A stretch of DNA of 64,000 bases from Panicum virgatum (Eukaryota; Streptophyta; Magnoliopsida; Poales; Poaceae), in NCBI RefSeq assembly GCF_016808335.1, contig NC_053147.1:68632960-68696959 (forward strand), in the 5' to 3' direction. Positions 11,247 to 23,019 of this stretch are shown piece by piece (the first letter of the stretch is position 1; every line of letters starts with the position of its first letter). A program made the translations under genes and the position numbers. The notes below the pieces were generated by a model. It searched no databases. It was not told where the DNA came from and saw only the letters and a program-made list of their open reading frames with translations.

Positions 11247-12448
11247 GCGGTTTTTTTATTTTTATATTTTATATTTTTATTTTTTACAAAAATATATTTT
11301 CGTTTTCGAAATTTATAGAAATTTTCTGCAAAAATTTTCGCTGAGAATTTGCGCTGAGGCCCCTGGAGGACCGCTCGCTCGGCAGCGGAGCGGCCGGCCC
11401 CCCCGGCCGCCGGCAGCGGGGGCAGCGGGGCGACCACCTCCCAGAGGCTGCCGGCCCTCGTTTGCTTCACCAAAAATTCAGAAAAAAATTCTCGATTTGT
11501 CGTAATACTATTCATATAACATATAATGGTCTAACAGTTCATCGGTATTGCAAAAGTGTGCTTGTATTGCAAGGTAGTATAAACGAAGTTTGAGTACAAA
11601 ATATGAAAACCAAGACGATAGGTCCATAATAACAATAGAGAAACAAGTGGCAACAATTATCCACCCCTACCGTGCCGACCTCTCTTACGTTGTGTGTGTA
11701 CGTGATCTGTAGGGTAGCTATGACGGTCCGGTGGCCTCACGTCTCTGGTAGGACGGCGTAACTGAGCCAGAGGTGTATGCAAGCTGGGATCATCGTCCTG
11801 GGCAGGCGTAGCAAACAACCGTGTAAAGTCGTCGAAGGAGGCCTCGTTGTTGTCTTGAGACCACTCTACGGATCACAAAAAACCTTTTTTTAAGCAATGT
11901 TAAATAGGTGAATGCAATTCCGTACAAATGATTGTACATACCCTGTGTTGGAGGTGGTGGTGGTGGTGGATAGGAATAAACTCCTTGATATCCTCCTGGT
12001 GGCGGCATAGAGTGATACGAAGAAGGCCCCGCTTCGGTGAACTGTTGTGATCCTGAGTGTAAATAGTAATGTATGAGTCTTCGACCATAAAACATAAGCA
12101 AATAAAATTATGCACCATATATTTACCTAAAATCTCTGCAGCTGGTGTCATAGAGATAAACTGGGTTCCTTGAAACGGAGCCCCTCGCGAGGCACCTGAC
12201 CCTCCATAGTGCTGAGAACCGGGGTACCCGTACTCTGAATTTTTTGGGAAGCAAACAAGGGCCGGCGGCCTCTGGGAGGCGGTCGCCCCGCTGCCGGGCG
12301 GCCTGGGGGCCGACCGCAAATTCTCCAAGAATTTTTTTTACAAAAGCCCTTGCCGCTCCTGCAGCGGGGCGATCAGGTCCCGGCAGCGGGTCGGCCGGGG
12401 TATATTCCTGTAAATTTTGAAAACAAAAATAAAAAATAAAAAAACTTC
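11247..12448. mobile_element. Mutator-like element with long TIRs, 9-bp duplication CGGAGAAGG
   Basis: A 1202-bp element flanked by perfect 9-bp repeats CGGAGAAGG (11238-11246 and 12449-12457). Long terminal inverted repeats run about 11247-11480 and 12240-12448; shared blocks include GGCAGCGG, CCTCCCAGAGG and TTTGCTTC near the inner edges. Long TIRs plus a 9-bp duplication define the Mutator superfamily. The interior holds minus-strand remnants of a plant-mobile-domain-type protein tail, so this is a deletion derivative of a larger MULE or a gene-fragment carrier. Confidence 0.87.
11657..12230 (-). pseudogene. C-terminal remnant of a transposon-associated protein inside the MULE
   Basis: Minus-strand exon-like pieces. 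The last, about 11877-11657, follows a GTAG acceptor-like site and ends in a basic tail (PPDRHSYPTDHVHTQ then RKRGRHGRGG and stop). Upstream pieces near 12090-11940 and 12230-12130 are rich in Pro, Gly, Tyr and Ser, with an eight-residue His-like run in one frame and a poly-Pro run in another. I relate it to the tails of plant mobile domain proteins carried by MULEs; the conserved domain itself is absent. Not a functional gene. Confidence 0.4.
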
Positions 12449-12505
12449 CGGAGAAGGACTCGATGATCACTCGAGTACTCAAGCCCGCCACTGGGAGACC
12501 CAAAG

Positions 12506-12887
12506 GGAGACATATCTGGTGCAATCATGGAACTGGTGAAATCACCGTGCAATCAAACTAAAAAGGTCTTCAAAAAATTCTGAAAAAAATTATGAATATA
12601 CATCTCGGTCTACCCCACCTACATATAAATATCCACGATCAAATTCATCTTACACTTGCAGTTACAAAAAAAGACAAATTTGGGATGCATTTGAACGTTA
12701 ATGATTGTCAGAAAATTTGTCTTTTTTGTAACTGCAAGTGTAAGATGAATTTGATCGTGGAAATTTATATGTAGATGGGGTAGACCTAGATGTACATTCA
12801 TGATTTTTTTCAGAATTTTTTGAAGACCTTTTTAATTTAATTGCACAGTGATTTCACGAGTTCCATAATTGCACCAGATATGTCTCC
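12506..12887. mobile_element. Foldback element with near-perfect 176-bp arms
   Basis: Left arm 12506-12681 and right arm 12712-12887 are near-perfect reverse complements around a loop of about 30 bases. Outer ends read GGAGACATATCTGG on both strands. Direct repeats GACCCAAA flank it (12497-12504 and 12888-12895), with a ninth base mismatched, so this is an 8- or 9-bp duplication fitting hAT or Mutator-type mobilisation. Transcribed, it would give a very stable hairpin. The two mirrored 60-codon frames inside are artefacts of this symmetry. Confidence 0.85.
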
Positions 12888-13003
12888 GACCCAAACCCAC
12901 TCCTCCACGCTCCGCTCCGCCGTTTCGTCCCCGAGCCAAAAGAAGAGGAAATTTTTTTCAAAACCCTCGTCGCCAGCGGCGGCGGCCGGCGGCCGGCGGC
13001 GAC

Positions 13004-13695
13004 CAGTGGCGGACCCAGCGGCGTCCGAGCATCTCCGGCCAAGCCGCCGCCGCCCATATCTTCTCTCGCGGTTTCCTCGCATCTCCTCTTTCCCGGCTTG
13101 ACAGCACGGCTCGCGCGGTCGTCCCGCGGCGCCACAGCAGCACGGCCGCGGCGGCTCACCGGCGACCGCCACACATCTAGCCCCACTCCCTAGGCCCCAA
13201 CCTAGCGGCGACGAGGCGCCGGGGCCTCGGGAGCTCGGCCGCCTGAGACGCCAACAAGTCCGACCGTCCGGCTGGCCCTTGTGCTCATTGCTCTACAGGT
13301 TAGGGTCTCTCCAAGGATTTTATTTTTTCCTATTTCAGAATTCATATCTGTGTGGAAATTGCGACTAGGATATGCTAGTAGTAGAGCAATTTAGTCAGTA
13401 GAGCACTTGGATTTACAAATTGCAATAATTTAGCCATAAAATTATATGTTGATATGTTCTTTTTGCTATTATGTGTTGTCATTTGTCAGAAAAGTGGGAG
13501 AGGGTTAAATCAAGAGTTGTCATGTCCAATTTTAGTTGTTATTTGGAGACATTTTTAATGGATTAATGCACTTTTGGTTATTTCCGAATTGTTTGGAGAT
13601 ATTCCGAATTACTGAATTGATGGTATTTGTTTTATTTATACCGTATTGCATTTGAATTTTTTTTGCTAGGACTTCAAATCCTGGGTCCGCCACTG
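13004..13695. mobile_element. hAT element inserted immediately upstream of the APC5 start codon
   Basis: 692 bp with perfect 15-bp terminal inverted repeats CAGTGGCGGACCCAG and CTGGGTCCGCCACTG. Target duplication GCGGCGAC occurs at 12996-13003 and 13696-13703. The right copy ends one base before the APC5 ATG (13704), so the insertion split the APC5 leader at its last bases. The left half is GC-rich and leader-like, the right half AT-rich; a candidate intron (13299-13669) lies within. No transposase ORF. Confidence 0.9.
13299..13669 (+). other. Candidate 5'-UTR intron provided by the hAT element
   Basis: A CAG|GTTAGG donor at 13299 and a pyrimidine-rich TTTTTTTTGCTAG acceptor ending at 13669 define a 371-base AT-rich stretch, contrasting with GC-rich sequence before it. 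If APC5 transcripts begin upstream, splicing it would leave a 34-base leader piece (13670-13703) joined to the ATG. Inferred from signals only. Confidence 0.45.
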
Positions 13696-13703
13696 GCGGC
13701 GAC

Positions 13704-16700
13704 ATGAGCCTATTCGCTGGGGTCGGCGGCGGTGCGGGGTCGGCGGACCCGGTGTCTGCGGGCGGAACCGGCAGGGCGCTTCTAGAGCTGACGCCGTACA
13801 AGATCGCGGTGTGCCACCTCGTGCAGGTCTTCGCGCCGCCGGGGGGCGACTCTGTGCCGCCCTTCCCGTTCGAGTCCGTCGCCCACCACAACTGCCTCGG
13901 CCTCTTCCTCTTCACGTTCACCCGGGTACATCTACTATACGCGCTCTTGCTTGCTTGCTCCCCCTCGAAATGCTGCTCTGCTCATGGTCCTGTCGCTGCC
14001 CTGTGCTCACTACCTAAGTTAAATGGTGCCGTGGAGTTTTTTTTGTGTGTGTGTGGGGGGGGGGGGGGTGGGGTGGGTGGGGATTGGGACCGTTAGGATC
14101 TCAAGGACTTGGGTATTGGATCCATGATTTTTTGAAACGCCGTAGTATATGCACTTGTGCTGAACTGGACACCCAGCTTGTTCTTTCTGTGAGCAAATGA
14201 ACCACCGTTTACTCGAAATTTCGGTGCCATGTTGATCTGTTCTAACAGCTGCATTCTTGTGACTGCACAACTATTTCTTTGTCACTGTTTCTTCGATCCG
14301 CCCTTTCCTTCTATTTCTCGCAGATGTGTGGTGGGTATGCTTAACTTATTAATCTTGTAGTCGTGCGATGATTTTCGGGAGCCTTCACTGGAGGAACTTC
14401 TGAGGCAGCTGAAGGTGGTGGACGATTTGACTAATGGTTGGCTCTGTGAGCAGCTGACAAGTACCCTGTCAGCGCTGAACTCGCCTGATGATTTGTTCAA
14501 CTTTTTCGATAAGCTACGAGGTGACGGTCACATGACATGTTGTTTTCAGGTCATTTATGTTTCCTCACTAGAGATCCATTCAATTATACAGCTAACTCTG
14601 AAATGATTTTTTGTCAGGTGTGCTCACTGCACCTGAAGGTGCAAGTGCCGAGGACATATTTCTGGATCCAAATAGCCAGCTTGGAGTTTTCCTTCGCTGC
14701 TGCATACTTGCCTTTAATTCAATGACCTTTGAGGTGCTACAAGTAGTATAAGACATCAACAACAGCTTGTTCTTTACATATCTGGCCTCCTTCTCCCCCC
14801 CTTCCCTTTAAGATACTGATGTGTTCACTGAAAATGTGTGTAGGGTGTATGCCATCTTTTGGCAGATCTTGTGATGTACTGTAACTCCACTGATGCTTCA
14901 TATGACTTGGCAGAAGTTGAGGACTTCGATACTGAAATGAACAACTTGATGGATGCAGACATAGGTTCTCACGCTGGTATATTTGGCCAAGGTTATGCCT
15001 CTGAGAGCCATATGGGGGAGAGCTCTTCAGCTCTAACTCGCGCACCAATGTCACTCCATGATTTCGATGAAAGTATGTCTGAATTCTAAACTCTATTATG
15101 ATTTCTGCTTTAATTTTAGCAGAAACATACAATCACTGCAAGATGCCAAAAAAAGAAATAATATAAAGCGCATAGTCATTTTCTGACCAAACTCCAGAAT
15201 GATAAGAAAAGGGATTATTGTAACCTGGAAGGAAAGCTGTCCCATGTTTCTTTGTTGCATTTTTTTTCTGTGATCTGGAACGATGAAAAGGGCTGTCCAG
15301 TGTCCACTGCCTGAATTAGTACTTGATTCTATGGAACAGTATCCAATACGGGTATTTTTTTTATTGACTCCAAGGTTAACGAGTTTGCATCATAACATGT
15401 TACAATATTGGCATTGGATACTAGAGAACTGGGCTAGCCCAGATAGATTGCTTCCAAAGTCCATTCTCCCAGAGCATATATGTAATTGCATCTAGCTGGA
15501 TTACTGTTGTAGCTTTTTTTTTCTGTCATATAATTATATATTTATCTTGCCTACAAGTATCCACCATCATGTTCATGTCTCAAATACCATCCTGAAAAAG
15601 CGGAGCATTGCAAGTTATATTTTGGTATAATTTGTGTTGTTTCTTTTTTAGTTTTTTTGTACTTGTGCTAGATAATTGGTTTATACTACCAAATAGATTA
15701 GGGTGTAAGTTTTTTATTTTATTTTATAGTGCAGCTTCTCAATACTTTATTGTTGTGGAGAGTTATTTTAGTTTTATCAGGGCGTCAAAAGGAAGATCTT
15801 CTTTTAAAATTTTTATTGATATTTTCCTTTTTTTTATGCTAGCTAATACTTTTAAAGTGGATGACAACCCAACATGTCTGAGATCAAGGTGGCAATTAGA
15901 GGCATATCTTAACCAACAAGCTGATATTCTTGAGAAGTGAGTATCTATTCCTAAATGTAGTAGGCTAAATAGTAAATACTACCACAAACTTGTTCTACTC
16001 TTCTAAAAGGACATGAAAGATAAAACTCTTTAGTGACTACTCTTCTGTTATAGGGATCCCAGCTCAGTGCCTTCGAATTCATTTAATGCCACTATAACAC
16101 AGCTTCAGACATTAGCTCCAGAGCTTCATCGTGTAAGTTATGGCACAGTGAATGCCTTTAATTTTTCTGGAACTGTGAATGTTTCCTAAATGCTAATCAT
16201 GTTGATTTTTCGTATTCATGTTCTGCTTGTCAGGTCCAATTCTTGCAGTACTTGAATGCACTTTGCCATGATGACTATGTTGCTTCACTGGATAATCTTC
16301 ACCGCTACTTTGATTACAGGTCAGTCGCATTGTCTCTATTATATGATGGGCTGTGCCTCATATTTTATAATCTTAACCATCTTCTTTGTAATATATAGCA
16401 GTTTTGAGCATTTAGTGACAAAGTCAAGACTGGATCGTGCTTGATGTTTTGGCCCGCTGTTCTGTTCATTCAAACAAATGTTAACAAAATATTCACTTTA
16501 GTAAATCAATGGCTCCTAACCAAGTATGCCAGTTATAGGTATGGAGTCAAGGAATGCTAATCTGTAGCATGTTTAATGTACTACATGGCCTTTCTATTTG
16601 CTTTTAAGAATGCTGCAGTCTATCTATTTACCTAAATTTCTTTTGCTTTTTAATTAGCAAGATGGATGGAATTGTGATAATACAAGGTACAAGTTTGTCC

Positions 16701-19700
16701 CTGGGCTAGATCATGAAAGCACATATGTGAAGTAAAACCGCCATAGGAATATTCATTTGCCATTGTGCTTTTTTGTTTCCTTGTTCAGTTTTGCTCAATG
16801 CTTCATTAACCATTATTTCCTTCTTGCTACCTAAATTGTGGAGGTTTTTTTTTTCACTTCAAGTTAAGAAGAAGCTTATGAAATCATGACATGTTTTGCC
16901 TGAACTTTTGTCGGGAAAATATATAACTCTTGTAAGCATGTTCTTATTTGGTCATTCTATCTGGTTGATGTAGTGCAGGGATGCAAGGACTTTTTGGTCG
17001 TTCTATGTCTTCAATGCAAGATATTGTTGTTGGAAAGTATGAGAGTGCCCTACTATGCTTAGGCAACTTGCATTGTCACTTTGGACATCCTAAGAAAGCC
17101 CTAGAGGTAATGTAACTTATTCACTTTTCTTGTTTTGTACTATCAGCCCATCACTTTTTGGAACTACTTGTTTCATTACAAATTGTTTATGCTCTGCTGG
17201 CTTCCTTTCTTCCAGGCATTTGCAGAAGCAGTGCGCGTTTCGCAAATGGTAAGTTGCTGAATTGGTATCTTTCTGAAATATGCTTGTATCCAATTATTTT
17301 GAATGAAACTTGAAATTAAATTTGTCTCGAACTACTAAAGGTACATGAGGATGGCTTCAGCTAGTTTTTCTATTGCTAAGATAGTTCTGGCAGGATGGTT
17401 TGGGTTTTCCTATATTTCAGCTACATTGTTGGTCCACGAAATTATATTCTGTTTAGTTTTAAATAGTTGTATATTGAACAATAACTGTCAATTGAAATAA
17501 AATCTTGTCACCTGATAGGATGATGAATCATCAAATTTCATTAGTCTTCGTAAATGTGACACTCCCGGTCCCCAGCATGTTTTTATAGTAGCACAACTTG
17601 AAAAATACACTCGTCATAGAGTTTTCAGTTCTGTCCTATCAGGTTCTTAACTTAAAATAATAAAATATATATTGCATCTATGTGTCTCCTGGAATGCCAA
17701 GGTTACCTGACGATTGTTGGTAGATGCATCTCTCCAATTTTTTAGTCGAACAGCCTTTTGTTGAAGCCCCATGGTTATCAGAGTCCAATTTTTCTAATGT
17801 TCGGATTGCTAAATTAGGGATATTTGGTATAAGTTCTCGTACATAAACAAAATTTCAGGTTTGCTGTGTTTCCCAATGATATTAACATACTCCCTCCGTA
17901 TTGGTAAAAGAAGTCGTTTAGGACAGCGACACGGTCTTCAAAACACAACTTTGACCTTTTATTTTTTTAAAAATATTTATAGAAAAGTGATATATGTATA
18001 CTTTTATGAAAGTATTTTTCAAGACAAATCTATTCATATAATTTTCACATTTGTAAACTCAACAACTTAAAAATTATTGATGATTTATATTCCCAATGTT
18101 TGACCAAAACCTTGTCCAAAACGACTTCCTTTACCAATACGGAGGGAGTATATACAAACTGACAGGTGCTCTTCAGTTGTGTTAACAGATCCTACATTTT
18201 GTTTTTTTTCCAGAATAATGATGATTCATGCCTAGCCTATGTATTAGGAGCAATTTCCAATCTATTATCAAAGATAGGCATGTCAAACACAGTTGGAATA
18301 ATCAGTTCGCCATATTCACTCGGGACCAATATTGGACTGGGCACACCATTATCAATTCAGCAACAGTTACTTGTTCTTTTAAAGAGATCACTCAAGAGAG
18401 CTGATATATTGAAACTTGCTAGCTTACTATCCTTTGATCACCTTTCTCTGGCAAAATTCGACCTGAAGGTACGATCCCTGCTAGTATAGGTATTATTTTA
18501 TTGTAGGAAAACATCTTTAATACATTGCCATGTTTATGTTCATTTATTATCCATCTGTGCATATCTCTCCTACTTATATCACAATATGAACTTGGCACAG
18601 CTTCAAACTTACAGTTTGGTAGTTCCTGTATTGATATTACTGTTACTAGGCATCAGTCCTTTGATTTTGAAAGGACTAGATGCGACTTCGCATCAGTCCT
18701 TTGAAAGAATACTCAGTATACTTCACAGATCATTGTTATCTATTTATCCTTTTCTTCTGACTGTAAACCTTTGTTCTCTTCTTCTGACTGTAAACCTTTG
18801 TTTCTCACTTGTCAGCATGTCCAAAGGCCACTAGTCTCCTTTGGTCCCAATGCATCTACAAAGCTCAGAACATGTCCTGCAGATGTCTGTAAGGTATGCT
18901 GCACTTACTCTAAACTCAAATCATTATGCACATCCTTGCGAGCAGAGTATATATTTGCCTCTGTGCTAAAGTATTAATAATTTCTCTTGTGTTTTTTCTT
19001 TTGCAGAATTTGAGATTAAGTACCCGTGTGTTGACTGACTTTGGAACAGATGCTTTATCTACCTCAAATGATAATGGTAGTTTTAGCACTTCGTGGCTTA
19101 GGAATCTGTCTGCTGCTTCTGACTCATGGCATAGCAGTTCTATGAAATCTACAAAGTTACATAATGACTTTGACAATTTCCATTATCATGCACAACCAAG
19201 TCCGGTACCTGCACCAGTATTGCAATTAGCTGGCTCGGGATATTTGTTGAGAGCCACCGCATGGGAGCACTATGGGAGGTACTATCTGTTTTCTGTTAAT
19301 GCAAGGGTTCAATTTTCATAGCGGTTGTCTTACAAAATTTTCCAGCTTGTACAGTGTTGTTGTATTGTGGAAAGGGAGGGTTTGGAACTTTGGATAAGCA
19401 ATGAACAAGTGTCCCTTGCAACTAATAAAGAGAAGATACCTGGCAAAGAAACTAAAAGAGCTTGGCTCTAGTGGCTACTAGTGATTGATATTTTATTTGG
19501 TTCCAGGAATTATCAGCCTTGCTCCTAATTGTATTTGGGATTACAGGGTCTGTACCTCACCCTTTGTTCTGTAGTACTATCACCTTATAAAAATAAGACC
19601 TTTTAGACAATTCTGGTATTGTGTAGCTTTAATGCAGCCCCTGATCCACTTATCTGTCTTGCTTGTTGTCTATTTGCTAGAGGTTCTTTTCATTACCTTT

Positions 19701-21978
19701 TTACGGTTGTTTTATGTCATATCGAATCATATCTTAGAGTGTGCTATAATTCTACCTGCACCCTTTCTAGAAAAGTAATATTTTCATTTTTTTGTGGACC
19801 CTCTTAACAGTGTTCCGATGGTACGAATGAATGCTCTGGTCTATGCAACTTGCTTTGCTGATGCTGCAAGGTGGGAATGTGGTAAAATTTATTTACTGTT
19901 CAATATCTTTACTGCTTTATATACTATGCTGCTACTATTCTTTTAACTGTCTCATGCAATCTTTACCTTTTTAACTAAATCTTCGTGATGCTTTGCAAAC
20001 CTGGATTTGTGATGGCGTTGTATTTTTTACTACAGTTCATCAGAGTTGTCACTAGCTTATGTCAAGCTAATTCAACAATTGGCAGTGTTCAAAGGATATT
20101 CTGGTTAGTTCTCATGCAACCTTATTAATGCAATGACACGCAGCTCTCCTGCGTGTTCGAGAAAAAGTTCTCATGCAACCTAGATGTGCTATAGGCTGTA
20201 GAATCTAAGGGCTGTGCAAGTATCCATAGTTTCTCATGGCCTTATATTTTGTGATTTATCTGCAGCTGCATTTTGTGCTCTAAAGCTTACTGAAAAGAAG
20301 TTGCCATCCTCAACAAGTTTGCACATCCAGCTTCTTAGAATGCAGATACTACATGAGCGTGCACTTCATCGGTACAGATCTGTTTCTGCACTTCATTTGG
20401 TAGTTGCATTTGGTTTCCATATTCTGATGTGTGTAAAATTGATATATGTAGAGGGCATCTAAAAGTTGCACAGCAAATCTGTGATGAGTTTGGGGTGTTG
20501 TCATCTTCTGTCTGTGGAGTAGACATCGAGCTAAAGATAGAAGCTAGTGTACGACGTGCACGCACTCTACTTGCTGCAAAGCAGTATAGCCAGGTTCTGG
20601 AATTGCTTACTTGTGTTTACACAAGAGGCATGCATTTCATCTTATTTGTCCATTTACCTAGAGGTGCAAATAGGTGCCCCTAAGGGTATCCACTGCCCCC
20701 CTTTAGTTCAAAAGTTTGTACTAATTTTCTAAAGTGGAAGCTCATTTTGAGAAACTAGTACAATTTTTTGAATTAAAAAGGAGCAATGGATATCCTAAGG
20801 GGCACCCATTTGCACCTCGACATTTACCCATGTAACTTACCAAGCACATTGCATTACAGGGGCTGTTCTGATCCTGAGTATACTCTTAACCATGATAATA
20901 CATGTGGCAGATTAAGATGTATTTATGACACCTGACTTCTTTGTGCAGGCTGCAGCTGTGGCCAATTCTCTTTTCTCTACGTGCTACAAATACAATATGC
21001 AAGTTGAGAATGCAAGTGTTCTTTTATTACTTGCTGAAATACATAGAGTAAGATATCCATTTTTGTCTGTAACTATAACCTGGTAAATACTGCAATCGTG
21101 CAGAGAGCAAGCTACTAATTTTTTTTTTGTCTAATTCTCCCAGAAATCTGACAATGCTGTCCTTGGGCTCCCTTATGCATTAGCCACCCAATCATTCTGC
21201 AAATCATTCAACCTGGATCTTCTTGAGGCCTCAGCCACACTTACTCTTGCTGAGTTGTGGCTGGCTCTTGGATCAAGCCACGCAAAGAGGGCCTTGAGTC
21301 TTGCCCACCAGAGCCTTCCCATGATTCTTGGTCATGGTGGGCTTGAGCTGTGTGCTAGAGCTCACATTGTTTTAGCAAAGTGCCATTTATCTGATCCGGA
21401 ATTCTCAGGTATTTTCATGTTCCATTAAATTGACAACCTCTTGGTGGATGTGGCATGTTTTCCGTAAACATTTTAAGATATGGATCTGTAAACCTGTGGA
21501 TATATTGATCTGTTCGATACATACACCTACATACATGCTATAAGCTAGACCTGCTATGATTCTTAAAAATATGGACAGTTCTTTCTTTTCCTAGTTCTTC
21601 CCTTTACCCTCGTATTCTTGCAGTTTTTGAAAAACCTGAAGCTGTCCTGGATCCTTTGAACCAAGCCACCCAAGATCTGCAAGTTTTGGAGGTGAGCTGA
21701 TTGATCCGGCCTGTGTCTTTCCCCCTTTCTGTAACACAAGTTGTCACATAGAATCTAACATCCTGTGCTGCTTGCATAAAGACTTCTGGCATCAGATACG
21801 CTAAATCCCTTGTCACATGCAGTACCGTGAGATGGCAGCAGAGGCATACTATCTGAAGGCAATGGCATACAACCATCTCGGCAAGCTCGACGAGAGGGAG
21901 GAAGCCGCGGGTTGTTTCAAGGAGCACATCACTGCCCTCGAAAACCCGCACAACGAAGAGGACTCGCTTGCGTACTGA
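13704..21978 (+). CDS. APC5: Anaphase-promoting complex subunit 5, 20 exons, 906 aa
   Basis: A scaffold subunit of the APC/C ubiquitin ligase, which targets cyclins and securin in mitosis; nuclear/cytosolic. Exons by GT-AG sites and continuous phase: 13704-13925, 14361-14520, 14618-14733, 14844-15072, 15843-15936, 16054-16132, 16234-16319, 16974-17106, 17216-17248, 18214-18468, 18816-18893, 19007-19278, 19811-19870, 20036-20103, 20266-20371, 20452-20593, 20949-21047, 21144-21408, 21624-21691, 21823-21978. They sum to 2721 nt (906 codons plus TGA) with no stop. The N-terminus has LTPYKIAVCHLVQVF; the ANAPC5 domain spans about residues 300-400 (CHDDYVASLDNLHRYFDYS); TPR-like helices follow, to a C-terminal AYYLKAMAYNHLGKL. 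The length fits plant APC5. The start ATG has context GCGGCGACATGAG. The ~770-base intron 4 could hide an alternative exon. Confidence 0.93.
14055..14083 (+). repeat. G-rich run in APC5 intron 1 (G-quadruplex potential)
   Basis: A short GT microsatellite runs into about 14 consecutive G, then TGGGG, TGGG, TGGGG. On the non-template strand this gives four or more G tracts with one-base loops. Confidence 0.7.
17890..18148. mobile_element. Stowaway-type MITE in APC5 intron 9
   Basis: 259 bp with ends CTCCCTCCGTATTGG and the complement CCAATACGGAGGGAG, flanked by TA on both sides (17888-17889, 18149-18150). This is the Tc1/mariner-derived Stowaway pattern, common in grass introns. Confidence 0.92.
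20659..20820. mobile_element. hAT-type MITE in APC5 intron 16
   Basis: 162 bp with inverted ends TAGAGGTGCAAAT and ATTTGCACCTCGA and inner arms GGTGCCCCTAAGG/CCTAAGGGGCACC. The 8-bp duplication CATTTACC occurs at 20651-20658 and 20821-20828. Confidence 0.88.
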
Positions 21979-23019
21979 GATTGCATGACCAGCGGCGTCC
22001 GCGGCAATACCATGTCGTGGTAGGAAGGCGCACCCGTGGACGGGTGGTATCCTCGCCTTGTGAAAAGTCTGACTGTTGTATATTGTATAATCGATGCGTC
22101 TGTTGTAAAATGGACTCCCTGATCGGCCATGTTCTTGAGGCATTGTTGCAGAGCACTTTACACATGATACATGAGACTCTCCAATATGAAGTTGAAACAA
22201 AATGGATGAGAGCCAAACTGAACTTTACTAGTATTTTTGTTAACTCGAGTTCTCGTACCGGTCAGTAAACCCTGCGATTGCATATTTGTGACTTGTTCTG
22301 GGTTCTCAGGTTGGTCAAACTTTGGTCTTCCTTGCGTCCTAATCTGTCTCTGAGATTTTTGCTGGAATCCTATTGGAAGTGTCTGGATACTTTTCGTAAG
22401 ATACTAGAGTTATTTGGATTGCCTTTCTTTTTAACTAAAAATCCATTTTCAAAGTAAAGAAGATTGTAAACCTGGTCATCATTCATTCATCAAGCCACCT
22501 GAGCGCCACGGTGGCGTGCCACGTGCACACAGAGCTGGGATTTTCCAGCGACGAGCTGCGTCGTCCACCGGCAAGATAGGTTATTCATTCATGGTTGGCT
22601 GAGAATCACGTACTAGAAATCTGGTGATGAGCCGTGACATGCCACCAAACAGCCAGCAGCATGGTACACCCTGATAGTATCCAGACCAGTACGGCTGCCT
22701 ATCTGCCGTGCCGTACGGTGCTGCGCCAATAATTGGCTCACGGGATGGGTACGGTGGAGGGCGTGCGCCCGCAGCCGACACCTTCTTACGTGTGCGTGGA
22801 ATCATCCGATGCTGAATATGCGGGTCGTCTGCAGCGGGTGACTCCAAAATTCACCCCCTAAAACAATATTTAGAGGCTCCTTTAAAAAATTTCACTCTTC
22901 AAATAATATTCTATTGCAATAATGGTCTCTAAATTTTCACCCCAAAAAGAATATTCCAACTCCTTCACTGATGCGGCTGGTTGGTTCCTCATCTCTGCTG
23001 CTCGATCGTATGCACGCAG
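21979..23019. other. APC5 3' UTR and downstream intergenic DNA
   Basis: The first 200-300 bases after the TGA are probably 3' UTR. Beyond about 22300 I see no credible gene. The remainder before 23020 ends in what looks like the intron of the truncated heat-shock-factor gene. Confidence 0.5.

Noticed and set aside
12592..12801. Two nearly identical 60-codon ORFs on opposite strands
   Set aside because: They mirror each other across the foldback element's axis and have no coding signal.
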